This document shows positions 29,890-42,732 of a DNA stretch of 64,000 nucleotides, in pieces. This DNA comes from Flectonema sp. DT1601 (lineage: Eukaryota > Euglenozoa > Diplonemea > Diplonemida > Diplonemidae). Position 1 is the first letter of the stretch. Each line of letters begins with the position of its first letter. The DNA is taken from contig OZ025799.1 of NCBI GenBank assembly GCA_964019425.1, forward strand, positions 372,001-436,000, in the 5' to 3' direction. Position numbers and translations under genes: made by a program. Under the pieces are notes generated by a model that was given only the letters and a program-made list of their open reading frames with translations, searched no databases and was not told the origin of the DNA.

Positions 29890-32411
29890 TCACAAGTCTT
29901 GTAATAACTTTTGATACTTTCCCAAAGCCCACACAGGTAGAATCACCTGGTAGTAAGGATAATGAATACCGCAGGTTCCATTGAAGATACCTGCCACTGT
30001 TTTTTGACTCCAAGTGCCTCCAATCTGAGACGAAATGAGAAACTCTGCTGCCCTACGTATGGCGCTTAAATGAGTATTATTTGTTTGCTTGCGAGGGTAG
30101 GAAACTACAAGCGCCATTAGCGACAAAGCTGTTTGAACCGGTTGAGAACCCTCAGGTGCTTCAGTATATTGTCGAGAAGCACACGACTGAACGTGTTCTG
30201 ACCAACCGCCATCAGGTCTCTGTTTTGAGAGTAGAAATTGAACTCCTCTAACCACTCGATTGTCATTAACTGAAACACCAGCTGCTATCAACCCTTCAAT
30301 TCCGAATAGAGTTCCGTATGTGAAGCAAACACCCCACGATCCGTACCAGCTGCCATCAGTGTTTTGTAATTTAGTTATAACAGATAAACCACACTTGATA
30401 GCATCACTAATTTCACTGTGTCGATACCCCTGATAATAACTACTGTCTCTAAACGTACATAACGTCTGAATACAAGCACTAGTACACTCTGTGTATGTAT
30501 ACTCTACCATTATTCTACTGAAGACATCTGCTGGGTTGAGTAGTTCCATGTAAGAAGGTGAACGGCGAGATTCGTATGAACACCACGCTCCGTCATCAGA
30601 ATTTCTCAGAAGAAGAATTTGATCGACTCCAAGTAAGATACGATCTCTGTTAAGACTTTTATATAAAATAGCACATCGTAATCCTTCAGATGTGCAGTCA
30701 GAAACTGACCAATTTTGTTCAGCAGTTGAGAAGTTCCACGCTCCCAAAGGAGAGTCACGACAGTATTTCGATACATTTGGTGGGCATGTTAATACCTGAG
30801 CTGTGTCAATGTACTGTAATCCCAATTCAATACATTGTTGTTGTTGTTTTGAGGATTCTTCGTCAACAACACGGACTCCTTTTAAAGCCTGAAGGGTGAA
30901 TGAAGTATCCCAAAGCTGTGATCCATTGTAGCCGTTCATTTTCAAACCATCCTCACCAAGCCAAATATAATCAAACAGTCTCTTCTCTGATAGCTTTAGA
31001 TGATCACTTCTTCCTTCCGCACAGTAAATCGCAAGTAAGTTAAAAACTTTATTGACAGGACCGAGACAAATGAAATTTGTCGTAACGTCGTCATATTTCA
31101 CGTGGTTGATACAAACCTCTAATGATTTATTACGTAGGTATTTAATAGGATTCTTTTCATACAGGCTGAGGAAGAAGAATGCTACCTTCGCAATCAAATG
31201 AGTAGGATAATGAACATCTATTGGTGAGACTAAGTTCATAGTCGTTTTCCAATTCCTAACTTTTCGAGGGAAGAGTTCAGAACGAATTTCTTTAATAAGA
31301 TCTGTTTCCGGTGCGCAAAATCGTTTTCCGTACAAATATCCTAACGGTATATATACCATTCTGGTGTGACACCACATGCGACCTGTTTTTTTTTTTTTTT
31401 TTTAGTTTTATGCAGTCAATAAGTTTGCTAAGTATTTTATCATACCCGGATGAAATGGAAGCCACTTCGGCAACAGCCAAAGCTCTGGTGTCACTGGACG
31501 AATTCCATCCCAACTAAACAAGTTTAATATCGCCAGCCATGCTTTCCCCCAAGTTGGAATCATTTCTGTTGCATTGTGAAGAGGAGTATCACACTTTCTT
31601 AAGAATTGCAGCGCTGAGTCAGTGTAGCTATTTGAGTTATTTAACAGCAGTCTCATCGTTACATAAATCAAAGCAGTTCCAAATACTGTTGAGGGTCCTC
31701 GATCATGTAACCCAAACCCACCATCAGAATTCTGAACGTTATAAAGATACCTGAGAAACTCTAATCTGTTTTGGTTACTTGTTTTGGGATCGGTTGCAGA
31801 GGGGGGGTAGTCTGTTTTTTGAAAAAAAGTACATACCTGTGGGCTGCTGTAAAAATCTTATTCGGATCACAATCATTTATAATATAAACTGTTATTACTA
31901 AACCAGGAAGAAGAAATAACGGACCTCCATAATCGTTTGACCAGTGACCGTCGTCAGATTGTAATTTACTAATATGTTTGATAGCATGCTGTAGAGCTTC
32001 TTCAACATTAGTAGCGCGTGTAGTACAGTTGTTACTTCCGTGCGTGTGAACTCTTTCGATATAAGTTTGAGTTTGTTTGTTGGGATCATGTGTCCAGACT
32101 TGTCTTCCATTATGACAGTGAAGCGTCCACTTTTTAATTGAGTCATCATGTTGGTGTCTGATGATATCATTTCTAATTGGAGTGTATACTTCTTTATCAG
32201 ATTCTCTACTCCATGCTGCTACTTCTCTTCTCTTAGCAATTGAAATCAATAAGTACTTCAGAGGATACAACATGACTCCCATCATATATAATATTATTTG
32301 TGTGATAACAGATGGATTCAAGTCATTAGGTTGTTGTTGTTCCTCATGAAGTAATTTTTTTATATATTCCGCCTCTTCCGGGGTTTGAACTGCCGGAGAT
32401 TGAATTGCCAT
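29890..32411 (-). CDS. LSS: Oxidosqualene cyclase, lanosterol-synthase-like, 3 exons
   Basis: Exon 1 is 32411-31837, exon 2 is 31765-31446 and exon 3 is 31382-29890 (stop TGA), 795 residues; introns are 70 and 63 bp (GTATGT or GTATGA to AAAACAG). The enzyme cyclises 2,3-oxidosqualene to the first sterol at the ER membrane. QW-type repeats (NSDGGFGLH, NTDGSWYGSWG, RPDGGWSE), GPLFLLPGL and the catalytic SDCTSE (Asp527; most enzymes have DCTAE) are present. The product-determining sites read Tyr450 (in GYNGSQLWD), Gln521 and Val525. Plant cycloartenol synthases have Tyr/His/Ile there and animal or fungal lanosterol synthases Thr/Cys-or-Gln/Val. Val and Gln argue for lanosterol, while Tyr is as in cycloartenol synthases. 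CTCACAG lies 10 nt before the ATG. Confidence 0.93.
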
Positions 32412-32703
32412 ATTGACTTAACTGTGAGAGGGTAAATAAACTCTGAAAATAGTTGATAAGCAGGAATGAAGCAAAGGTGGAAATTAGACAGTCAAGATGC
32501 TAGAAGTGAACCGTCATAACTGTAATGGATTACTCCAAAGAAAAGGGTGTTTTTTGTTTCTAATTACACCCCTTGGTGTAACCGTGTTCTTTATTTTGTT
32601 TTTTTGTTTTATTTCCATACTTTTTTTTTTATTTTTCGTTAAACGACTCATTCTGAATATTACTTTTATCATCTGGAGCGTACCTTGTTGTTCGGTAAAT
32701 TTA

Positions 32704-33867
32704 TTAATCTTTCCAAACTAGATCTGCAGCAATAGCAAAGTGATCAGACGGATACGAAGCGCAGGGAAGGAGAGTCGAGTCGTCTAATTGACTTCTAGGA
32801 ATCGATAATATCGTTTTTGTTTCAAACAGCTGACCCATCCATATATAATCAATAACATGTTCGGCACATCCTGTGGAACGAATCTTCGCAGTCGTTGGAA
32901 GAGCCGATTCTCCCAAAGGATAAGAACTACTGAAGTCAAGAGATCGAACGAATGGAATAACAGTTGCGGGAATACCTTTCTTCTCTTCATGAGGAGCTGT
33001 ATTGAAATCACCCAATAAGATCACATTGGAATTAGTATCAGATAACAGATTATTAGAATCGCTGAGGATGTGTTTTATTTGTGAAAGTCGAATGTTTTCC
33101 TCCTCGATTCCCATTTTCGCTTTTAAATGTGTTCCGATCACAATAATCTCTCGACTGTTTTCCAAACAACTCAATTTAACAGCAACTGCACAACAGTTTT
33201 TCCGATTTCCATTGTCTGGATTAATAAAATTATTTGTTAGGAACGGTTTTGATTTCAACTCAAACTTTGATTCCTTCCAAAAGATAGCAACACCATCACT
33301 GTAGTACCCAAACCTTGTACAAGGTGAGTCAGCTTTAGGTTGGAAGGCACCAGTGTAGCCAAATGACTTCATCGCTGGTACAAAAAAATCAATCCGATCA
33401 ATCTCTTCTAAAGAAACAACGTCAGGATCAGTTCGTATTATTTCTTCAAGAAGATAATAACAACGACGTTCAAAGTTGAAAATATTACTTTTATTTGGAA
33501 CAGCTATGAATCCTCCGTAATCTGATTCAGTGATCGAATCAAACGGAGGAGTGCGTTCACCAGAAGACAATCCCTCGGCCAGCAGATTAAATTGCATAAC
33601 TCTTAGAGAGTGTTTTGATTGGCTTTCTGGGTTTAATGTATTCCACTCTCTGTTTAATAATTTGCTGTTATCTTCTTGACGAAGTTGGTTTATCTTTTGT
33701 TTTAATTGTTCCTTTGAATGTATTTCAGTAGTTACTGGTGGAATTTTCACAATGCTGTCAGGTGGAGAACTTCCCACGATAAGCGTTTCAATCGGGTGTT
33801 TATTCATTTGTTGTTGAAAAAAAGAAATAAGCGTGTCTTGAGAGATGAAAGTATTGTTGATTATCAT
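32704..33867 (-). CDS. Endonuclease/exonuclease/phosphatase-family protein (nocturnin/CCR4-like)
   Basis: This is a 387-residue single-exon protein. The EEP catalytic set is complete: VMQFNLLAEG (Asn), VVSLEEIDR (metal-binding Glu), YSDGVAIFW, GTHLKAK (His), LLGDFNTAP (Asp/Asn) and the terminal SDHFAI (Asp-His). The order and spacing fit the nocturnin/ANGEL/CCR4 branch, whose members remove poly(A) tails, cleave 2',5'-oligoadenylate or dephosphorylate NADP(H). I cannot choose among these. Residues 1-95 are a non-catalytic, polar extension. No signal peptide is seen. The nearest acceptor-like sequence (TTCCTAG) is about 60 nt before the ATG. Family is sure, substrate not. Confidence 0.88.
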   Translation of the reverse strand: MIINNTFISQDTLISFFQQQMNKHPIETLIVGSSPPDSIVKIPPVTTEIHSKEQLKQKINQLRQEDNSKLLNREWNTLNPESQSKHSLRVMQFNLLAEGLSSGERTPPFDSITESDYGGFIAVPNKSNIFNFERRCYYLLEEIIRTDPDVVSLEEIDRIDFFVPAMKSFGYTGAFQPKADSPCTRFGYYSDGVAIFWKESKFELKSKPFLTNNFINPDNGNRKNCCAVAVKLSCLENSREIIVIGTHLKAKMGIEEENIRLSQIKHILSDSNNLLSDTNSNVILLGDFNTAPHEEKKGIPATVIPFVRSLDFSSSYPLGESALPTTAKIRSTGCAEHVIDYIWMGQLFETKTILSIPRSQLDDSTLLPCASYPSDHFAIAADLVWKD

Positions 33868-34528
33868 CGGGGTTAATATTAATATTATTCACACATCGAA
33901 AAATACAAAACAGAACAAAGAACACAAGGCCTAGGAAGAAGGGTAAACAGAGCGCCTTATACAACGTGGTTAAGCTCTAAGCACCACTTCAGCACACAAG
34001 AAACTTTTAGTTTTTTTTATTAAAAAAGAAAATTATAATAGTACATAAAATAGTGGTACGTTTTTTTTTTTTTTTTTATCTCTTTTATGTTTTGTATGTG
34101 TGTCCGCACAAGAGGGGAATGCATATTCGTACTCATAAACCATATAGATGCACACTGTTACTACAAGTGTACACATCTTTTTTTTTTTTTTTTTTTTTTC
34201 CATCTCCAACCTAAATAGGTTTTTAGTTAACATAGACACCAGTAGTTAAATAACAACAAAGTTACAATAGTATTTAAAAATAAAAAATAAAAAATTAAGA
34301 AGTGATTGTGCTCATTAAAAAAAAAAAAGAGAAGAGAGTAAACAATCGTCTATGTATTCTAGTAGAAAAAAAGAAGAAAAAAAAAAGGAAAATTTAGATA
34401 ACAAAAAAATCGCTGAATTTGATGGCGTGCATCACAGACGATATCCTACATGAGATAAAACAGTAGTCAACAGTAAGAAATAACGCTCGCGCTGTCATAA
34501 GAAACTCCGAGTTAATAATAAAAGTTTG
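33868..34528. other. Intergenic, 660 bp, homopolymer-rich
   Basis: Long poly-T runs near 34060-34080 and 34178-34200 and poly-A near 34317-34330. Short frames are low-complexity only. No gene seen. Confidence 0.5.
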
Positions 34529-35766
34529 CTAACGGTGTTGCCGTCCTCTTGGACTCGGTTGTCGGATACTTTGCTGTTGTTTGTTTATTTATTTATTTTT
34601 CAATTCTATAAACTAAAAAATAAATTAAAGATAAATAAATTACATACTTCACACACTTTAAACCCACGTTCCAACGCAGCTACCCTTCTCTCAAGATCAG
34701 AATCACCTGTGCTAGTACTAACAGGTACAGGAGTTATACTAACAGGAGAGTAACTAGCTGTTGCCGATAACGGTGTCGCATATGTCGGTGAATAAGAAGT
34801 ATAACGAGGAGAAGCTGTCACATAACCAGGGCTATGACTTTGAGTATAAGACCCTAGTTGATACGGAGTAGGAGAGAATTGTTGTACCGGTGTTGGAGAG
34901 AACTTCGGTACTGGTGTTGGAGAATACTGAGATGATGTACTTCCCTGTTGACCTGGAGTGTAGTACGTTGATCTCGGACTACCAACTCCTGCTGGTGACC
35001 CAGATATAAGAACACCTGGAGAAGTAGAAAAACGATTAGGAGACGCTGAATATTGACTTACCTTACCACTTGTCATCTCGCGATGACGTGCTTTTGCCCG
35101 TCTTAACTTTTCTTCGAGATCTGCCTTTCCCTCTTGAGTTTTATAAGAATCTTGTCTAGAAGATGAATACACAAACAGATCTGATGGGATTCCTTGAGGA
35201 GACATATTACCATAATCATCACTTTGATGATGGGTGTTGGGTTGATCTACAAATAAATTATCAACTCCTTCACTAGCATATGTCTCTTGTTGAAAGTTAT
35301 TATTATTATTATTATTATTATTAGGTTGTTGTTCATAATATTCTTCATGTTGATATCCAGGTTGTGAGTAGTTGTTATCGATAGGCTGCTGATATTCATC
35401 ACGATTCTCTCTAGCCTTGACATCGAAATCACGATGTTCCCTACCAGCTCCTTCATTTTCCAACCAAAAGTCAACAGATCCTCTGTATTTAGTATCACCA
35501 TTTGCAAAATCTTGTTCGCATACGACGTGGGGGTTTTTCCTCTCCCAACCAGATACGAATTCCTTCAAAAACAACTGATTTATTAAAATACCTTCTCTTA
35601 TATTAGGACAATCAACGTGATAATGCGGTGCCCTCATCGCTCCTGGATACACTCTAGAAGCCTCCAACAACTCTTTCCACAGCTTACTATCTGCTGGGAA
35701 TGAGTATAGCTTTGATAAAGGATCATTAGGATCAGCGGGTACTTCTTTCTTTGCTTTGTTGTTCAT
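34529..35766 (-). CDS. Low-complexity SPT-rich protein, two exons
   Basis: Exon 1 is 35766-34648 and exon 2 is 34573-34529 (only 15 codons with stop), joined in frame across a 74-bp intron (GTATGT...ACAACAG), 387 residues. Residues about 10-110 look folded (SKLWKELLEASRVYPGAMRA, LFLKEFVSGWERKNPHVV) but match no family I know. The rest is disordered: a poly-Asn run, then tandem F/Y-S-P-T-P-type repeats (QYSPTPVPKFSPTPVQQFSP) that could be phosphorylation sites, and a short terminal coiled segment (DLERRVAALERGFK). CTCACAG lies 33 nt before the ATG. The tiny last exon is supported by frame and by the standard acceptor. Function unknown. Confidence 0.65.
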
Positions 35767-38395
35767 ATTAATATCAGAGTGATCTCTACTTGTACAACCC
35801 TGTGAGTAATTGAAAAGATATATAAATAACTATGTTTATGACTTCCAAGTGTGGTCAGAAGCACTCTCACAACTCGCGACATTTGTCTTCGTTGGTTGAA
35901 AGAATAATTAAGAAACGCTTCACACAAAAATACAAATATACTTCACCCACTGAAGAGACTCATAAAAAAAAAGGGATTTGGGAAAGGGGTGATTTGGGTA
36001 GGGAAAGTAGTAAGAAATACGAGATGCACACTTGGGTGCCTCTCTCTGTTCACTTGGGGTGAAGTTCCTTGAAAAGGTGGATTTTCGTTGCGTTATTTTT
36101 TTGCTTGCTAACACTTCTAAAAGATGTATTTGAAAAAGAGAATTCTTCGATTGATAACAATCCTTTTCAATGACACACACACACCTGTGACTTTAGAACG
36201 ACGATAAGTTTTGTCAAGAGAGTGTACTCAACACTTAGGAGCTATAACATTAAGTGCCGAGTTATCTTTCTAGTTGGCAGGGGTTGTTACATTCCAAGAT
36301 TCTCAACGAAAGCAACAACAACAACAAGACAGTACAAGTCCTATTTAGTTATTAAAATTAATAATAAGTACAGCAAGGCCAAAATGATAGAGATATATAC
36401 GAAATCATCTCTCGAAAACGATCGATATAAACAAAAACCAGACCACGAAGTCAAGCTCTGGGAAGAGACTCGGGCGATGCAATGAAGCATCGAACATAGA
36501 CGCAATGGGAATGGGTCACAGAATGTAATTGTTTACTATATAACAGATACAACCAGCAAGAGGGATTGGGTGGGAGGAATGTAAAAATCTACGCCCAACA
36601 AAAAACCTCTTTTGGTTGGTGTCTTAAAGTAGGTGCTGATGTATCACTGATGTATACAGAAATCATAGAATAGTAGTCACTTGGGAAGGTACCTTCCAAT
36701 AGTGTACTACGAAAAAAAAAAAAGAAAGGGGGAAAAAAAAAAAGGAAAGGCATAATTGTAAAGACCGCTATCAAAGGTTTCGCAACACCAACAACAACAC
36801 CAACAACAGTGAGAGAGATAACGACCGACCGTGAGAACATCTACAGCACGGAATCCCCCTTGATAGCTAAGCGTCTTTGTAGTAGTTTCCTATGTCCACC
36901 TGACTATTAGGTTAACCACTTCTTCATTCTGCTTTTAAAAATAATTCATGGAAGCAATTGATAAAAATTGCATTTAAAGGAAACGGAAAAAGATAGAAAA
37001 AGTGTTTGCGCAAACTACATGGATGATGCTACTGCTATTGTAATCAACATCTCAACAGATTAAAAGAGACTAAGATTTCAATCAGAACAAGCGACAAGCA
37101 AAAACAGTTTCCAATTTTTCTTATTACCAAAACCTTCAGGGAAAAAAAAAAAAAAAAGAAAGAAAAAAAAAGAAAATCAACTCTTTCGAGGTGAGTATTA
37201 GATTAATGGGGGAATTCAGTATGTTCTTTTGTTCAGAAAACACTTTACTAATAATGTAAGAAATACTTCTTTTATCTTTAAGCGACGTGTGGAGTAGGAT
37301 GGGAAAAAGAAAAGAAACCGAACTCATTCCAAGAAATGGTGATGTTTGTTTAGTTTGAGAGAATATCAAAAATGATGCAGTAGTTTTGTTATTCAATGCA
37401 ATCCATTGCTTGTTGGATTTTTCAACAAAAAAAAAAAAAAAAAAAAAAAAATGAAAAATAACTTTCTCAACGAAGAGAGTTTTTTTCTTTTTTTTTTTTT
37501 TTTAAAAATCCCTTTAACACATTTCCCCATCTTCGGAATGGGTCCTGAAAATAATTAGTGAAAAGAAAAAAAAAAACGATACTTTAAAAAAAAGAAAAAG
37601 GTTCTGATGAAAAAAGAAACTTTTATTAATTCCCTTTCACCAACCTCACCGTTAAATTACGTGCGACCATGTTAGCCAGATCTGTTCATATGGTGCACTA
37701 ACAGTTTTTATACACGCTGTAACACGAAAGTTCAGATCATCGTTGTGTCTGTATTGTGTATATTCGCTATTGTGTAACAGCGCAATCTAGTTACCAGACT
37801 CTGCCAACGACTAAACTTAATTGTGATTAACAACATAAAGTTAAGGGGGCTGCGAATGTCTTAGCCAAGCCTTTTTTTTTTTTTTTATATTATTATATTC
37901 TTATAAAATCCGGTATACCTCTTCAGAAAACCGATTATAACCAAACGACTGCCTTGTTAGTAGCAACGCAGCAATAAAAGTCAACTAAAGGGACAGAAAG
38001 TGACTCGGGGAAGAAACTGGGGATTCAGCGCAACGGATAACGCACTTTCTCGCATGTAAGTTCCTATTTTTTTTATTTATGGTCTGTCTGATTTATTAAA
38101 AGGATTAAAGGAAGCAAGAATAATGAAAGGACAGCTGATTGATATTAAATATATAGCTAAAACTGATTGTCTTGTGCGTGTAGAGAACGGATCTCACAGA
38201 CAATTTCCTTATTTCCAATCGATTTTTTCCGTATCAATTATCAAATGAGAAGAAGAAAGGTTGACAGGTTCAACAGAATAATTAAATCAATCGCGATGAC
38301 GAAATAAATAAAAAAAGAAAGGAAAAAGAAAAAAATAAAAGAACGAAAGAAACAAACAAAAGTCAGTGTCTTTTTCCATCCGAAACAAAAAACTA

Positions 38396-38562
38396 ATCTG
38401 CACCGAAGGCAGATCGCTTTGGTTCAGTTTGACACGTCCTGAGAATATAGCCACAGGTCACTTAGCCTGTTCAAGGAAATTATGATGAAATTCAACGAGA
38501 CACTGCCTTGTCCCTAGTTTAGGGATTGCCTGTTCAGTGTCTCTCGGTCATCAAGTCTGATT
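38396..38562 (+). ncRNA. Candidate structured RNA with C/D-box-like ends
   Basis: A 6-bp hairpin (ATCTGC at 38396-38401 with GCAGAT at 38409-38414) is followed by ATGATGA (38482-38488, C-box-like). Next is a perfect 9-bp stem (GAGACACTG 38497-38505 with CAGTGTCTC 38535-38543) that encloses a second stem (TCCCTA 38511-38516 with TAGGGA 38520-38525). It ends with CTGA (38557-38560, D-box-like). Box C, hairpin, box D order recalls the 3' domain of U3-type snoRNA, but I find no U3 box A. The opposite strand would form the same stems without the boxes. Confidence 0.25.
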
Positions 38563-41500
38563 AAAAAGAATTTGACATAATAACGTAACGATCACAGAAT
38601 TAAATAGAAATAAGAATAAGATACAACAACCATCTCAAAATCGTACCCTTCGTTAGCTAAATCATCCCTTTTGCTAAACTTCTCAGCAAAGGGATGGACG
38701 GAGTGAACGTGCCTTCCACGCAGTGTTTTTTCTTTTTACAAAGAGAACAACACAGATCTGAAGAGTACTCCTCCTTGCACGTTGCTAAAGCTCTCTACAA
38801 AGGAAAGAATGACGGTATGATATCAGTTTCTTCTTTCTGGAGAAAACTAATGAACGAATTTTCCAGTTCTTGTTTTTTTTTTCATTTACAGAGAAATGCT
38901 TTTACCTTTTTAATGTTCTCAAAGGGTTTGTCGGTTCGAGAATAAGAATTTTCAAAATATAAAAAAAAAAATGGAGTCCGGTGTACGCAGCTCGTACAAG
39001 AAGGGGGATGATCATACTGACAAACACGATAAAACGCTACAACACAACACACTTGAATATTGTTAATAATCAGAGGATTCTCTGTTATTTCAATCCGAGC
39101 CTGCAAACGGAAAAAACTACCAAAAATATAAGTTTTTGGATTTCGTAAGCACTGCTCTCACACGCTAAAATATGATTTTTTTTTTTTATAAACTAAGCGA
39201 GTCACTAGGCTCATGACCTCTGTTTCCTCAAGCAATGCTGCTTTTTACACCGGACGCAGAAAAAGTAAGAATCAAGAAAAAGAACGGGGAATAGGGAATA
39301 AAAACCTTGTCATTAGCAAGCAGAACAATCCATAAGCAAGCAATCGTTTTTTTTTTTTTTGAAAAGCTAGGAGAGCAATAAGAGATTGCTCTCCCAGCTT
39401 TGATTGCGAACAGCAACACAGCCAGAGATACATGACTCAGTTTTTGATGAAGGGAACTAAGTAAGGCCAAGAAAGAGAGTTGGGGGGAGAGCAGGGGTTT
39501 TTAAACTGTTAGCTGACATTGACAAAAAGAAAATTAAAAAAGAAAATGTGGGGAAAGTCGACGCTCCGAAAAAATTAATTTTCTAAAACACCATTCACAA
39601 TGGAGGAGAATAATAATAAGAAATAAAAACAAAAAAAAAAGGGGAAATAGGGAAACCACTGTTCTCACACAGTGATTATAATAATAAAAAAAGAAAAAGA
39701 AAAAGAGTATGTATAAAAGATAATAATTTGTTTTGTTTTGTTTTGCTTTGTTTGTTTTTTTTGTTTTTTTGTTTTTTTTTTAACAAGGAAAAAGACTTTT
39801 AATAAGGTTCTTTATTACTTATGGGTCAGCTATTCATTCCAACGTTAGGGAGTTCCAACACACTCGAGGAGAACCGGGTTTTTCTTCGAGGATTCCCAAT
39901 GCGTTGTTTGCATTATATGAGTATTTGAGTAAAAAATGACCACCAATTACAATTATTCTAAAGTCAATAAATACCTTGCAAAAAAAAAAAAAAAAAAAAA
40001 AAAAAGTATAACATAACAGAATTTGAAAAAAAACGTATAGAAAGGCTTACTCAAAACAGACTTATTCATTATTATTATTATTATTTCTTTTTTAATCATT
40101 TTTTTAAACACGTTGGACAATTCGATTCGGTTGAACAGCTGTCACAAGTTACCAACGTATAATTTATAATCAAAAAGGTTAACCACAGCTAATATTCATA
40201 GCGTGTGAAAAATAACTTTTAAGTAGAAAGATAAGGATGGAACAAAAAGTGCCTTTATGATTGAGCAAATAATAGCCTTTTAAACGATAATGAGGATTCT
40301 CACATAATAGAATTTATCTAATTTGTTACTGTGAAGAGTTGAAATGGACGGAAACAAAAGAGATCAAAGGAAAAAAAAAGAAAGAAAAAAAAAACTAAAA
40401 ATCTTTTTTCTAAAGGCAAGCAACACTGATAACGAAGGTTCTGATATTTATATAGTAGCGAAGCTTGAAAAAAAAATTCTGCTTTTTTTTTATTTTTTAT
40501 TTTTTTTAATACAACTTTTTTTAAACAGATAGTACTCCTACTACCACTAGCCTAAAAAAAAACTTACCTACTAGGTTAGTTTTTTTTTTTTTTTTTTTTT
40601 TGTTCTTTTTTTTTTTTTTTTTTTTTTTTTCCGTCGTTTATTTTACCGGACAGATTCCCAAAAAATATTTTATACATCGTGGGAATGATCCTTGTGGACA
40701 AGAGAGGAAGTATTCAGGTACCAGTAAGCTTGAAACTAACTATCTCATAACCGCATGAGAAAAGAAAAGAAAAAAATCCAAGCAATAAAAAAATAATAGA
40801 GAGGTAGTATATGAGTTTGTTTGTTTGTTTTTTTTTGTTCAGGAATACAAATTTATACGTAAAAAAAAAAAAAAAAAAAAAAAAAAGAAGGAAAAAATAT
40901 AGATTTAATATGAAAAAACAAAAATGGAGGGGAGAGAAAGAAAAAACGGCCACTAAAGCTAGTATCATTAATTAAAGCTAGTTAGTTGGTAAGGCCTTAT
41001 AAACAGATAAGAATAAAGGGGGAAAAAAAAAAAGGAAATTAACTTTTGCTATTTAAGTCATTTTTTTTTTTTCTCTCAATCTAGTTTGCTTCTGAACTAG
41101 TTGAGTAGTAGCTCAAACAAAACCGGGTAGCTCTTCAAGGAGACAAAACCCATTCGCAGTCAAAGACGGAGGTAACCGCGCTATATGAAAAAAAACTTGC
41201 TATAAAGTAAAGCAGTACAGGGAAAGAAACATGTAAGTATTTATACAAAACATCTATGAGAGGAGACTCTATGCCTTACAGCGGGTTCGCTGTTTTTTTT
41301 AAAAAGGCTTTTGATTCCCCGTCTCGAAAGTCGGTTTATGCAGAAAAGGACGTTGCAGGCTCAAATAATAATTAAATTAGGTAAGCGTCGCCTTGCAAAA
41401 AAAAAGGTTGTGTAACAATATTAAAAAAAAAGAGAGAAATTATATACAATTTGCTACTACATACTGTTACTGGGGGAACACCACTGTTATGAAATGTTCA

Positions 41501-41760
41501 GATTATGTTTTGACAGCGGGTTGCTTTGTCTGATCCATAGCCCCTTCTCTTCTATTCACGTCATACTACCAAAGAGTAAAGCATAGGTTAGTTCGGTTGG
41601 TTAGATTGACCGCAAACGGTCGATTATCCGATTCGTTCTTTTTTTTTTTTTCTTTTATTTATTTTTTTTTTTTTTTTCTCCCAAACAACTACAACAACGT
41701 TTTTCACATCTAAATTACAACACACTATAATAACCTTAATTTTTTTGTACGAAAACTAAA

Positions 41761-42120
41761 GTAGTTTGCAGGTTTCATCGATACACTAAAAAAAAATATA
41801 ATTTTATGACATGGCTAGTTAGTTAGTTAGTTAGTTAGTTATTTAATCCAACGTTACTGTATATTATGAGTGCTAGGTAACTCACAGTAACAGAGGACCC
41901 AATCCGTAGCCATATCCGAAGATTTCGCATGGATTGTTGAAGTAGCATCGACTGAAAGATTAATAAATACCAATCTCCAGCTTTCCGCCTCGCCTAGCTT
42001 ATTAAACTATCGAACTAAAATAAAATAAAAGTAGTTTGCAGGTTTTATCGATACACTAAAAAAAAATATAATTTTATGACATGGCTAGTTATTTAATCCA
42101 ACGTTGCCGTATAATAAGTA
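41761..42120. repeat. Two ~90-110-bp direct copies plus TTAG microsatellite
   Basis: The block starting GTAGTTTGCAGGTTTCATCG at 41761 recurs at 42031 with few changes, and both copies continue through ATTTTATGACATGGCTAGTT and ATTTAATCCAACGTT. The first copy carries an expanded (TTAG)n tract at 41816-41840 that is a single TTAG in the second. Confidence 0.85.
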
Positions 42121-42732
42121 TACCAATCTGAGGCTAGGCTATTGTATAAAAAAGATTAAAAAAGAAACGTCAACGCGTAGCAGGAGTACCACAAAAAAAA
42201 AAAAAAAAAAGAAATATTTCATCTTTCAGTAGTGTCATTTGCTAACAAATTATGAAGCTGGATTCAACTGAAGAAGTAGAAAAAAAAAGTTTAAAAACGT
42301 ATATTTTAAAAGAGAATTCTAAAAAAATAAAAAAAGAACAGATCATGTCATCTGCAATCAAGGAGAGACATGCTATTCATGGAAAGAAATTCAAGCCCCC
42401 TGAAGGTGTAGTTTGTCACGTAAGCTTTAAATCAGCTTTGATCAATAAAAATAGTGACAAGGTGACGAATTAAGAATAATAATAAAAGGAATGAGTTAAT
42501 CGGCGAATACAAAATGTGTATAATAAAACAATGCAGCCGATTCAAAAAAAAAGAATGTAAAAAAAAAGTCTCTCAAGCGGCGTATTCTTTTAGGAAACAG
42601 TTATCAACTTCATTGATTTCAAACTGCCAACTGCTTGCAAGAGATAGTACAGGGTTGGAGGTAGGGTGGGACTGCAGTTTGCTATTTAATAAAATTCGTG
42701 TCATTGTAGCAGCAAATTCATCCCGAAAGTAG

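Noticed and set aside
41816-41840. TTAG repeat as an internal telomere-like tract
   Set aside because: Only about six units, and the neighbouring duplicate has one; local slippage explains it better than a telomeric origin.
41900-41925. CCGTAGCCAT at about 41902, matching the first ten bases of the dinoflagellate spliced leader
   Set aside because: The match stops after ten bases (no TTTTGGCTCAAG), no GT donor follows in place, and only one site was seen; probably chance.
42252-42473. Plus-strand 73-codon frame rich in Lys
   Set aside because: Composition follows the A-rich spacer, no acceptor or family resemblance, and opposite to all real genes.
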